13,918 bases of DNA from an uncultured Pseudomonadota bacterium (GTDB lineage Bacteria > Pseudomonadota > Gammaproteobacteria > Xanthomonadales > Ahniellaceae). This document shows positions 1-6,847 of the stretch, one piece after another. The DNA lies in assembly GCA_937996755.1 (NCBI GenBank), contig CALKUS010000277.1, positions 1 through 13,918 on the forward strand. The letters are read 5' to 3'. Under the pieces are notes generated by a model. It saw nothing but the letters and a program-made list of their open reading frames with translations. It was not told where the DNA came from and did not search any database. The first letter of the stretch is position 1. Each line of letters opens with the position of its first letter. The translations under genes and the position numbers were made by a program.

Positions 1-1
1 G

Positions 2-598
2 ACCACGCGCGCGGGCCTGCTGACGGCGCCGCTGCGCGATCGCTTCGGCATCGTGCAGCGCCTGGAGTTCTACACGCGCGAGGAGCTCGGCCAGATCGTG
101 CGCCGCTCGTCGCGAATCCTCGGTATCGCGTGCGACGCCGACGGCGCCGACGAGATCGCGCGCCGCTCGCGCGGCACGCCGCGCATCGCGAACCGCCTGC
201 TGCGCCGCGTGCGCGACTTCGCGCAGATCCGCGGCGACGGCACGATCACGCGTCCCGCGGCCGATGCCGCGATGAAGATGCTGCAGGTCGACGACGAGGG
301 CTTCGACGCGCTCGACCGCCGGCTGCTGCGCACGATCATCGAGAGCTTCGACGGCGGCCCGGTCGGCGTCGAGTCGCTCGCGGCCGCGCTCTCCGAGGAG
401 CGCGGCACGATCGAGGACGTGGTCGAGCCGTTCCTGATACAGCAGGGCTTCCTCGTACGCACGGCGCGCGGCCGCATGGCCGCGGCCAAGGCCTACCGGC
501 ACTTCGGCCTGGCGCCGCCGCGCCGGGCCGATGCGCCCGTCGCCGACCTCTTCCAGGGCGGTGACGTGGAACCCATCGACCGGGGCGGCAACGCATGA
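2..598 (+). CDS. ruvB: RuvB, Holliday junction branch-migration ATPase (5' end missing)
   Basis: RuvB is the hexameric AAA+ motor that, with RuvA, drives branch migration of Holliday junctions in recombinational repair. The frame is open from base 2 with no start in view, giving 198 C-terminal residues; the Walker A and B part lies outside the window. The first residues read TTRAGLLTAPLRDRFGIVQR, the highly conserved RuvB stretch around sensor 1 and the LRDRFG box in which the arginine finger lies (family knowledge). RSRGTPRIANRLLRRVRDFA is the sensor 2 helix. The last ~75 residues form the DNA-binding winged helix (GGPVGVESLAAALSEE then EPFLIQQGFLVRTARGR). The TGA stop overlaps the ybgC ATG in an ATGA, so ruvB heads or belongs to the ybgC-tol transcription unit. 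A GTG at 53 is internal and not a start. Confidence 0.97.
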   Translation, partial: TTRAGLLTAPLRDRFGIVQRLEFYTREELGQIVRRSSRILGIACDADGADEIARRSRGTPRIANRLLRRVRDFAQIRGDGTITRPAADAAMKMLQVDDEGFDALDRRLLRTIIESFDGGPVGVESLAAALSEERGTIEDVVEPFLIQQGFLVRTARGRMAAAKAYRHFGLAPPRRADAPVADLFQGGDVEPIDRGGNA

Positions 599-1038
599 CC
601 GACGCTCCGTTCGCCTGGCCCGTACGTGTCTACTTCGAAGACACCGACGCGGGTGGCGTGGTGTTCCACTCGAACTACGTGAACTACCTCGAGCGCGCGC
701 GCACCGAGTGGTTGCGCGCACGCGGCATCGGCCAGCGCGCGCTCGCCGCCGAGCGGGGCCTGCTGTTCGCGATCGCCGGCCTCGAGATCCGTTTCCTGTC
801 GCCCGCGCGCCTGGACGACGAGCTGCTCGCGACCTGCGCGCTCACCCGCCGGGGTGGTGCGAGCATGGAATTCAGGCAGCAGATAATCCGCGTCGCGGAC
901 AATGCGGTCCTGGCCGACGCGCGCGTGCGCGCGGCGTGCCTGGACGCAGCGAGTTTCCGGCCCCGCCCCCTGCCCGAAGACCTCGTCTTCGGCGGGATTT
1001 CCGATACCAAGACCGAAAAGAAGCCCGCGTCCCGATGA
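595..1038 (+). CDS. ybgC: YbgC, Tol-Pal-associated acyl-CoA thioesterase
   Basis: Hot-dog-fold acyl-CoA thioesterase of the 4-hydroxybenzoyl-CoA thioesterase type, 147 residues, a normal length for YbgC. The signature region is residues 11-35, containing YFEDTDAGGVVFHSNYVNYL followed by ERART. D18 in EDTD-A matches the catalytic aspartate described for YbgC. In other bacteria the enzyme acts on short to medium acyl-CoA and is linked to phospholipid metabolism and the acyl carrier protein; its exact role in Tol-Pal function is unsettled. The start is fixed by the ATGA overlap with ruvB, and its own TGA overlaps the tolQ ATG in the same way, so translation is coupled through all three genes. 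The C-terminal tail (KTEKKPASR) is basic and probably disordered. Confidence 0.95.
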   Translation: MTDAPFAWPVRVYFEDTDAGGVVFHSNYVNYLERARTEWLRARGIGQRALAAERGLLFAIAGLEIRFLSPARLDDELLATCALTRRGGASMEFRQQIIRVADNAVLADARVRAACLDAASFRPRPLPEDLVFGGISDTKTEKKPASR

Positions 1039-1730
1039 ACAGCACGACCGAACTCGACATCCTGGGCCTCATCCTGCAGGCGAGCCTGCCCGTCAAGCTC
1101 GTGATGGGCCTGCTGCTGGCGGCATCCGTCGCCTCCTGGATGATCATCTTCCGCAAGAAGGCGACGATCGACGGCGCGGCCCGTTCGGCGAACGACTTCG
1201 AGGAGCGCTTCTGGTCCGGCGCCGACCTCGCGGCCGTCTTCAAGGACCTGACCGCGCGCGGCGAAACGCTGAACGGCCTGGAAGCCGTGTTCGAAGCGGG
1301 CTTCCGCGAGTTCGCTCGCCTGCGCAGCCGGCGCGGCATGGACCCGCGTGGAATGATCGAGGGCGCGCAGCGCGCCATGCGCGTCACGCTGACGCGCGAA
1401 GTCGACCGCCTCGAGCAGAGCCTCGAGTTCCTCGCGACGGTCGGATCGACCAGCCCCTACGTCGGCCTGTTCGGCACCGTCTGGGGCATCATGATCGCGT
1501 TCCAGGGTCTCGCGAACGTCAAGGAAGCGACGATCGCCATGGTCGCACCCGGCATCTCCGAGGCGCTGATCGCCACCGCGATGGGCCTGTTCGCCGCGAT
1601 CCCCGCGGTCATCGCCTACAACCGCTATTCCAACAAGGTGGACCGCCTGAACGTCCGCTACGAGACGTTCGCGGAGGAGTTCTCGCAGGTCCTGCAGCGC
1701 CAGGCGCACGTCGACGAACCCCAGCAATGA
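1035..1730 (+). CDS. tolQ: TolQ, proton-channel subunit of the Tol-Pal motor
   Basis: Inner-membrane protein that with TolR forms the proton-motive-force-driven stator energising TolA. It has 231 residues, as is usual. Three membrane segments are visible at about 18-39, 132-157 and 170-194, with a large cytoplasmic loop between the first two, the MotA/TolQ/ExbB topology. The MotA/TolQ/ExbB signature runs from GSTSPYVGLFGTVWGIM through APGISEALIATAMGLFAAIP. T148 and T181 occupy the places of the conserved polar pore residues of E. coli TolQ (T145, T178). The ATG at 1035 is chosen because it overlaps the ybgC stop and gives the expected N terminus (MNSTTELDILGLIL). The same frame is open upstream to 531, but that part only shadows ruvB and ybgC. 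A 40-nt gap separates it from tolR. Confidence 0.97.
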   Translation: MNSTTELDILGLILQASLPVKLVMGLLLAASVASWMIIFRKKATIDGAARSANDFEERFWSGADLAAVFKDLTARGETLNGLEAVFEAGFREFARLRSRRGMDPRGMIEGAQRAMRVTLTREVDRLEQSLEFLATVGSTSPYVGLFGTVWGIMIAFQGLANVKEATIAMVAPGISEALIATAMGLFAAIPAVIAYNRYSNKVDRLNVRYETFAEEFSQVLQRQAHVDEPQQ

Positions 1731-1770
1731 GCCTGCCGCGTTCCATCCCCCGACTGCAGGGCGATCCGAC

Positions 1771-2226
1771 ATGGGAATGAGCGCAGGTGGCTCCCGCCGC
1801 GGCAAGCGCCGCCGCGCGATGGCCGACATCAACGTCGTGCCGTACATCGACGTGATGCTCGTGCTGCTGATCATCTTCATGGTCACCGCGCCGCTGCTGA
1901 ACCTCGGCGTCGACATCGAGCTGCCGAAGTCGAACGCGAAGTCGCTCGACCAGAAGACCGACCCGGTGCTCGTGAGCGTGGACGACAAGGGCACGATGTA
2001 CCTCACGCTCGGCGCCGCGCCGCGCGAGGAGATCGATGCGCAGACGCTGGTGACGAAGGTCGCCGCGTTCGTGCGCCAGAACCCGACCGTGCCCGTGCTG
2101 ATCGGCGGCGACCACCGCGTCGACTACGGCCGCATCTACGACACCATGGTCCTGCTGCAGCAGGCCGGCGCGCCGCGCGTCGGCCTCATGAGCCAGCCCA
2201 CCGAGACGACGCCGCCGAAGCGCTGA
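1771..2226 (+). CDS. tolR: TolR, ExbD/TolR-family motor subunit
   Basis: Single-pass inner-membrane protein that couples proton flow through TolQ to TolA, with a periplasmic domain able to bind peptidoglycan in known members. It has 151 residues. A basic N terminus (GSRRGKRRRAM) precedes the signature ADINVVPYIDVMLVLLIIFM. D27 in YIDVML is the essential protonatable aspartate (D23 in E. coli) and the membrane helix spans about 23-43. Two starts fit: ATG at 1771, with a weak agggcg ribosome site about 8 nt upstream, and ATG at 1777 (MSAGGSRR), which would remove two residues. I keep the first, with low certainty between them. Only one base separates its stop from the tolA start. Confidence 0.96.
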   Translation: MGMSAGGSRRGKRRRAMADINVVPYIDVMLVLLIIFMVTAPLLNLGVDIELPKSNAKSLDQKTDPVLVSVDDKGTMYLTLGAAPREEIDAQTLVTKVAAFVRQNPTVPVLIGGDHRVDYGRIYDTMVLLQQAGAPRVGLMSQPTETTPPKR

Positions 2227-2227
2227 C

Positions 2228-3172
2228 GTGCAGCATCGCCCCGACAATTCCGGTCCGTTCCTGCTGTCGCTGGCGATCCACGCCGGCTTCCTCGCGAGCC
2301 TCTGGCTCGTGACGATGTCCTGCGACCGCTTCAACGCGTTCGTCGAGCGGGCGCGCCTGCCGGACTGGTTCGCGCTGCAGTGCTCGCGCCCGGTGAGCGT
2401 CGCGGGCCCGGTGATCGAGGCGTCGCTCGTGAGCTTCACGCCGAAGGCGCAGCCGCTGCCGAAGGTCGCGCGCACCGCGCCGCCCGTGCCGAAGCCGACG
2501 CCCGTGAAGCCCGAGCCGAAGCCGGAGGTGATCGAGCGCAAGCCGCTCGATTCGCTGCCGGCGCAGGACACGGTCAACCAGGAAAAGATCGACAAGCTCG
2601 CGCTCGAGAAGGCCGAGGCCGAGCGCGAGCAGGAAGAAAAGCGCAAGCGCGAGCAGGAGCTGCTCGACGAGCAGGAGCGCGTGGCGCAGATGGAGGTCGA
2701 GCGGCGCCAGCAGCTCGAGGACATCCGCAAGCTGCGCGAGGCCGCCGAGAAAAAGCGCAAGGACGAGGAGCTGAAACTGGCGAAACTGCAGGAAAAGCAG
2801 CGCCAGGATTCGCCCGACGAGGAGCGTGCCATCACGGAACCGCAGGCCGACCGGCCCGACCAGCAGATGGCCGGCAACGAAGGCACGGACACGGACCTCC
2901 TTTCGCGTTACGTTTTCGCGCTGTCAACAGCCGTCAACAATGCCTGGCAGCGCCCGGAAACGGCGCAGGCGGGGCTACGCTGCATCGTTCGAATCGTGCA
3001 GATCCCGGGCGGCGAGGTGCTGTCGGCCACGGTGGTGGCGCCTTGCCCCACCGATGACGTCACGCGACGCTCGATCGAGGCAGCGGTGTTGCGCGCGCAG
3101 CCGCTGCCGTACCAGGGCTACGAAAAAGTCTTCAGACGCAGCATCGATTTCCAATTCAGCTACGACGGGTGA
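2228..3172 (+). CDS. tolA: TolA, cell-envelope integrity protein spanning the periplasm
   Basis: TolA transmits energy from TolQR to TolB and Pal. It has 314 residues and starts at GTG 2228, one base after tolR. One N-terminal membrane helix spans about 10-29; S14 and H18 reproduce the SxxxH motif that contacts TolQR in E. coli TolA. Next comes a segment of ~35 residues with two cysteines (C32, C52), then a Pro/Lys-rich stretch (PVPKPTPVKPEPKPEV), a charged helical or coiled-coil domain II at about 119-192 that is much shorter than in E. coli, and the globular C-terminal domain III from about residue 222. Domain III begins DLLSRYVFALSTAVNNAW and holds C252 and C273, placed like the disulfide pair of E. 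coli TolA-III. The stop lies 4 nt before tolB. Confidence 0.95.
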   Translation: MQHRPDNSGPFLLSLAIHAGFLASLWLVTMSCDRFNAFVERARLPDWFALQCSRPVSVAGPVIEASLVSFTPKAQPLPKVARTAPPVPKPTPVKPEPKPEVIERKPLDSLPAQDTVNQEKIDKLALEKAEAEREQEEKRKREQELLDEQERVAQMEVERRQQLEDIRKLREAAEKKRKDEELKLAKLQEKQRQDSPDEERAITEPQADRPDQQMAGNEGTDTDLLSRYVFALSTAVNNAWQRPETAQAGLRCIVRIVQIPGGEVLSATVVAPCPTDDVTRRSIEAAVLRAQPLPYQGYEKVFRRSIDFQFSYDG

Positions 3173-3176
3173 CCCC

Positions 3177-4493
3177 ATGATGCGATTCGCCACGCTGCTT
3201 TGTTTCACGTTGCTCGCGGCCGTGCCTGCGTTCGCGCAGGACGGCGGCCAGCTGGTCGTCCCGGTCGTCGGCGGCAACCCGACTGCGATGCCGATCGCGG
3301 TCGTGCCGTTCGGGGTCGAAATCGCCGGACTGCCGCCGGAAACCGACGTCGCGCAGGTGATCGCTGCCGACTTCAACCGCAGTGGCCAGTTCCGCGCGCT
3401 GCCGCGCCAGGACATCGTCGAGCTGCCGACGCGCTCCGCCGACGTGAAGTACCCCACCTGGAACGTGCTCAAGCAGCAGTACCTCGTGGTCGGGCGAGTG
3501 CTGGACGCGGAAGGCGGCGCGTACCGCATCGAGTTCGAGCTGATGGACGTGCCGAAGCAGTCGGCCGTGCTTCGGCTCGCCGTCGGCGCACGCCCGAACG
3601 ACCTCCGCGGCGCGGCGCACCAGATCGCCGACCTCATCTACGAAAAGATCTGGAACGTCCGCGGCGCGTTCTGGACGCGCATCGCCTACGTCACCGCCAC
3701 CGGCACGGGCCAGGCGCGGCAGTACGCGCTGATGGTCGCGGATTCCGACGGCTACAACCCGCAGACCGTGGTGCGCTCGCGCGAACCGCTGCTGTCGCCG
3801 AACTGGTCGCCGGACGGCAAGCGCCTGGCCTACGTGTCGTTCGAGCGCGGCAATTCCTCGATCTACATCCAGGAGATCGCGACGGGCTCGCGCCAGGTCG
3901 TGGCCTCGTACAAGGGCATCAACGGCGCCCCGGCGTTCTCGCCGGACGGCTCGCGCCTCGCGCTCACCCTGTCGATGTCGGGCAACCCCGAGATCTACGT
4001 GATGGACCTCGCCACCCGCCGGACCACCCAGATCACCCGCCATTTCTCGATCGACACCGAGCCGCAGTGGACCCCGGACGGCCAGTCGCTCGTGTTCACC
4101 TCGGACCGGGCCGGCAAGCCCCAGCTCTACCAGGTGAGCGCCGCCGGCGGCGACCCGACGCGCGTGACCTTTTCGGGTGAATACAACGCCAAGGCGTCGA
4201 TCGCCTTCGACGGCAAACGCATTGCTATGGCACAGGGTTCAGGAAATGTGTATCGTATTGCGGTTCTGGACCGCAGCCTCGGCGGCTCCGGCGAGATGCG
4301 CTCCCTTTCGCCGGGGAACCTCGACGAATCGCCGAGTTTCGCGCCGAATGGAAGCATGATCCTGTACGCCGCGCGCGAAGGTTCGCGCGGCGTGCTGTAC
4401 GCCGTATCCACCAACGGTGCGGTGCGGCAGCGACTGGTGCTGGCGGACGGCGATGTCCGCGAGCCGGCCTGGTCGCCGTTCCGCCAGCGTTAA
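3177..4493 (+). CDS. tolB: TolB, periplasmic beta-propeller of Tol-Pal
   Basis: Periplasmic protein that shuttles between Pal and TolA and so controls when Pal is free to bind peptidoglycan. It has 438 residues with a Sec signal peptide (hydrophobic FATLLCFTLLAAVPAFA, likely cut after A20). The N-terminal alpha/beta domain includes MPIAVVPFG and the C-terminal half is a beta-propeller with repeated (S/T)PDG blades: NWSPDGKRLAYVS, AFSPDGSRLALTL, QWTPDGQSLVFTSDRAGKPQ, and a late SFAPNGSMILYAA. Two ATG codons lie in tandem at 3177 and 3180, and either could start the protein without changing the mature form. An 81-nt gap to pal is the widest inside the operon and holds an A-rich patch, so pal may also have its own promoter, but I see no convincing -35/-10 pair. 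Confidence 0.96.
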   Translation: MMRFATLLCFTLLAAVPAFAQDGGQLVVPVVGGNPTAMPIAVVPFGVEIAGLPPETDVAQVIAADFNRSGQFRALPRQDIVELPTRSADVKYPTWNVLKQQYLVVGRVLDAEGGAYRIEFELMDVPKQSAVLRLAVGARPNDLRGAAHQIADLIYEKIWNVRGAFWTRIAYVTATGTGQARQYALMVADSDGYNPQTVVRSREPLLSPNWSPDGKRLAYVSFERGNSSIYIQEIATGSRQVVASYKGINGAPAFSPDGSRLALTLSMSGNPEIYVMDLATRRTTQITRHFSIDTEPQWTPDGQSLVFTSDRAGKPQLYQVSAAGGDPTRVTFSGEYNAKASIAFDGKRIAMAQGSGNVYRIAVLDRSLGGSGEMRSLSPGNLDESPSFAPNGSMILYAAREGSRGVLYAVSTNGAVRQRLVLADGDVREPAWSPFRQR

Positions 4494-4562
4494 AACCGCG
4501 TGCATTAAAAAACAATCCAGTCGCTGCGAAGACGGCGGCATTAGAAGCTACCTGCCAATCTC

Positions 4563-4567
4563 GAGGA
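4563..4567 (+). promoter_or_regulatory. Strong ribosome binding site of pal
   Basis: GAGGA lies 7 nt before the pal ATG at 4575 and is the clearest Shine-Dalgarno site in the Tol-Pal operon. This fits the high abundance of Pal relative to the other Tol proteins known from E. coli. The other genes of the operon rely mostly on overlaps or weak sites. Confidence 0.7.
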
Positions 4568-4574
4568 AACAACG

Positions 4575-5087
4575 ATGAAGAACACGACCCGACTGATCCT
4601 GGCCGCGCTGGTGTGCACGGGCATGGTCGCCTGCGCCAAGAAGACGACCACGCCGACCGAACAGGTCGACACCACTGAATCGCAGACGCAGGTCGAGCCT
4701 GCCCCGAATGAAGGCGCCTTCACGCCGGCGGACCTCGACACGAATTCCTGCCTGCGCCAGCGCGTCGTGTACTTCGACTTCGACCGCGCCGACATCCGTT
4801 CGGAAGCGCAGGAGATCCTCGCCTGCCACGCGAAGTACCTCCGCGACCGTCCGTCCTCGGCGATGACGCTGGAAGGCCACGCCGACGAGCGCGGCACGCG
4901 CGAGTACAACCTCGGCCTCGGCGAGCGTCGCGGCAATGCCGTGTCGCAGGCCCTCGTCGCGAACGGTGGCTCGGCCAGCCAGATCACGGTCGTCAGCTAC
5001 GGTGAAGAGCGCCCGACCTGCTCCGAGTCTTCGGAAGAGTGCTGGGGCAAGAACCGTCGCGTCGAGATCGTCTACACGGCGAAGTAA
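4575..5087 (+). CDS. pal: Pal, peptidoglycan-associated outer-membrane lipoprotein
   Basis: Outer-membrane lipoprotein whose OmpA-like domain binds diaminopimelate of peptidoglycan; it is the end point of the Tol motor. It has 170 residues. A lipoprotein signal peptide ends in the lipobox MVAC with C20 as the acylated residue, followed by a Thr/Gln/Pro-rich tether to about residue 55. The OmpA C-like domain holds VVYFDFDRADIR and LEGHADERGTREYNLGLGER; D104 and R119 sit at the positions that contact the peptide stem in this family. Four further cysteines (C59, C84, C149, C156) could form two disulfides; C149 and C156 bracket the loop before the conserved WGKNRRVEIVY end. The stop overlaps the cpoB start as TAATG. 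Confidence 0.97.
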   Translation: MKNTTRLILAALVCTGMVACAKKTTTPTEQVDTTESQTQVEPAPNEGAFTPADLDTNSCLRQRVVYFDFDRADIRSEAQEILACHAKYLRDRPSSAMTLEGHADERGTREYNLGLGERRGNAVSQALVANGGSASQITVVSYGEERPTCSESSEECWGKNRRVEIVYTAK

Positions 5088-5995
5088 TGCGTAACCAGAA
5101 CGCTTCTCCGGTTCGGGTGGCGGCGGCCTTCATGGCCGCCGTCGTCTTTGCGGTGCCCGCTTTGGCGCAGGGCCGCCTCAGCCTGTCCGAGCGCATTGCG
5201 CGCCTCGAGCAGCAGGTGCAGGGGCAGGGCGCGGGCCAGAGCACCGTGGACCTGCTCAATCGCATCAACGAGCTGCAATCGGAAGTGCAGTCGCTGCGGG
5301 GTCTCGTCGAGCAACAGGCGAACGAGATCGAGCAGATGAAGAAGCGTTCGCGCGACCAGTACGTCGACCTCGATGCGCGCCTCACGCGCCTCGAGGGGGG
5401 CGCGCCGGCGGCGCCCGCCACGGCAGCGGATGGTTCCATCCCACCGGCGTCCGAGCCAGCCACGACGGCGACGCCGTCGGAAACGCTGCAGCCCGGGCAA
5501 CTCGCGATGGAAGAGCCGGAGCTCGCGGCGACGCCTGCGCCGCCGCCGGAAACGGTGCCCGCCGCGGAAGCGCCTGCCGCCTCGACCGCCAGCGTTGGTG
5601 GCCCGGGCGACGAGAAGACCGCGTACGACGATGCGTTCGCCGCGCTGCGCGACGGCCGCTACGCCGAATCCGCGCGTCGCTTCTCGGCGTTCCTGCAGCA
5701 GTATCCCAATGGCGAATTCGCCGACAACGCCACGTACTGGCTCGGCGAGTCGTACTACGTGACGCAGAACTACCAGGTCGCGCTCGACACGTTCCGCGAC
5801 CTGCTCGGCCGCTTCCCGAACAGCGCGAAGGCGCCGGATGCCCAGCTCAAGGTGGGCTACTGCTACTACGAGCTGCGCGACTGGCCGCGTGCGGAAACCG
5901 CATTGAACGACGTCATCGCGCGCTACCCCGACACGACCGTCGCGCGCCTCGCGCAGGGTCGTTTGCGCGCGTTGAGGCTGGAAGGTAATCGTTGA
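5087..5995 (+). CDS. cpoB: CpoB (YbgF), periplasmic coordinator of Tol-Pal and peptidoglycan synthesis
   Basis: In E. coli CpoB links outer-membrane constriction by Tol-Pal with PBP1B/LpoB-driven septal peptidoglycan synthesis. This copy has 302 residues. A Sec signal peptide (VAAAFMAAVVFAVPALA) is probably cut after A27. A trimerising coiled coil spans about 31-103, with LSLSERIARLEQQV at its start. A long Ala/Pro/Thr linker (about 104-172) follows and then a C-terminal TPR domain (about 173-298) with AYDDAFAALRDGRYAESARR, ATYWLGESYYVTQNYQVALD and KVGYCYYELRDWPRAETAL. The linker is long. The start is the ATG at 5087 overlapping the pal stop; an in-frame ATG at 5039 lies inside pal and gives no signal peptide at the N terminus. 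A REP hairpin lies about 20 nt after the stop. Confidence 0.95.
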   Translation: MRNQNASPVRVAAAFMAAVVFAVPALAQGRLSLSERIARLEQQVQGQGAGQSTVDLLNRINELQSEVQSLRGLVEQQANEIEQMKKRSRDQYVDLDARLTRLEGGAPAAPATAADGSIPPASEPATTATPSETLQPGQLAMEEPELAATPAPPPETVPAAEAPAASTASVGGPGDEKTAYDDAFAALRDGRYAESARRFSAFLQQYPNGEFADNATYWLGESYYVTQNYQVALDTFRDLLGRFPNSAKAPDAQLKVGYCYYELRDWPRAETALNDVIARYPDTTVARLAQGRLRALRLEGNR

Positions 5996-6003
5996 CCCGG
6001 GGC

Positions 6004-6042
6004 GGGCGCCTGTAGGAGCCCACCCTGTGGGCGACGGGCGCC
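6004..6042. repeat. REP-like hairpin between cpoB and queE
   Basis: A compact palindrome sits in the 57-nt gap between cpoB and queE. GCCCAC (6018-6023), loop CCT and GTGGGC (6027-6032) form a perfect 6-bp stem preceded by TGTAGGA, and the element is flanked on both sides by GGGCGCC (6004-6010 and 6036-6042). The core resembles the elements at 7818-7843 and 8018-8040 (shared GGAGC ... CCTGTGGGC), so it belongs to the same REP family. There is no T-tract, so it is not a canonical terminator, although it could slow transcript decay or read-through. No clear ribosome site for queE remains between it and the ATG at 6053. Confidence 0.65.
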
Positions 6043-6052
6043 GCGACCCGCC

Positions 6053-6712
6053 ATGAACGCCACACTGCCGCCCGACCGCCTCCGCATCACCGAGATCTTC
6101 CTCTCGCTGCAGGGCGAAGCCCGCGACAGCGGTCGCCCGACCGTGTTCGTGCGCCTCACCGGGTGCCCGCTGCGCTGCGGGTATTGCGATACGGCTTATG
6201 CGTTCCATGGCGGCGAATGGCGCTCGATCGACGAGATCGTCGCGCAGGTGCGCGAGCTCGGTGCGCGCCACGTCTGCGTGACGGGCGGCGAGCCGCTGGC
6301 GCAGAAGCGCTGCATCGAGCTGCTGCGCCGCCTCTGCGACGAAGGCCTGTCGGTATCGCTGGAGACCAGCGGCGCGATCGATGTCTCGCAGGTCGACGCG
6401 CGCGTGAGCCGCGTCGTCGACGTGAAGACGCCGGGCTCGGGCGAGGAGCCACGCAACCTCTGGTCGAACCTGCCGCTGCTGACGGCGCACGACCAGCTGA
6501 AGTTCGTGCTCTGCGGACGCGCCGATTACGAGTGGGCGCGCGCGAAGATCACGGAGCACGCGATGCACGAGCGCTGCGACGTGATCCTCTCGCCGAGCTT
6601 CGGCCAGGTCGACCCGACCGAGCTCGCGCAATGGATGATCGACGACCGCATTCCCGCGCGCATGCAGCTGCAGCTGCACAAGCTGCTGTGGGGCGATGCG
6701 CGTGGCAAGTGA
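6053..6712 (+). CDS. queE: QueE, 7-carboxy-7-deazaguanine synthase (radical SAM)
   Basis: Radical SAM enzyme that rearranges 6-carboxy-5,6,7,8-tetrahydropterin to 7-carboxy-7-deazaguanine, the ring-contraction step on the way to preQ0 and queuosine. It has 219 residues. The cluster-binding motif is C38-PLR-C42-GY-C45 (CxxxCxxC), binding the 4Fe-4S cluster that cleaves SAM. T77-GGEP-L82 is the SAM-binding GGE motif, and ITEIFLSLQGE near the N terminus is typical of QueE. It is followed by queC, the next enzyme but one in use of the product, after a 135-nt gap filled by an inverted repeat. queD and folE, needed upstream in the pathway, are not in the window. Confidence 0.95.
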   Translation: MNATLPPDRLRITEIFLSLQGEARDSGRPTVFVRLTGCPLRCGYCDTAYAFHGGEWRSIDEIVAQVRELGARHVCVTGGEPLAQKRCIELLRRLCDEGLSVSLETSGAIDVSQVDARVSRVVDVKTPGSGEEPRNLWSNLPLLTAHDQLKFVLCGRADYEWARAKITEHAMHERCDVILSPSFGQVDPTELAQWMIDDRIPARMQLQLHKLLWGDARGK

Positions 6713-6715
6713 GAT

Positions 6716-6838
6716 GAGAGCGGAAAGCGGGGAGCGGGGAGCGGCACGAGCTCGCAAGATGGACGTCCGGGCAACCGGTCCCGCCGGAGCTCGCCGAATC
6801 CGGCTGTTGCCGCTCCCCGCTATCCGCTCTCCGCTCTC
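6716..6838. repeat. Long inverted repeat of AGCGGNN heptads between queE and queC
   Basis: Arms at 6716-6747 and 6807-6838 are inverted copies matching at 29 of 32 positions by hand alignment. Each arm is itself a row of four 7-base units: agcggaa, agcgggg, agcgggg, agcggca on the left and, on the complementary strand, agcggag, agcggat, agcgggg, agcggca on the right. The ~59-nt centre contains two further GAGCTCG sites (6749-6755 and 6787-6793). The element fills nearly the whole queE-queC gap and would fold into a long RNA hairpin. It ends 9 nt before the queC ATG and leaves no visible Shine-Dalgarno sequence. There is no transposase and no obvious target duplication. Confidence 0.85.
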
Positions 6839-6847
6839 CAACCCTTC

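Noticed and set aside
684..2006. A 440-codon minus-strand frame opposite ybgC-tolQ-tolR
   Set aside because: It is the shadow of certain Tol genes, with low-complexity composition and no ribosome site or recognisable domain.
4494..4574. A terminator or separate pal promoter in the tolB-pal gap
   Set aside because: An A-rich patch is present, but no stem with a T-run and no -35/-10 pair at proper spacing.
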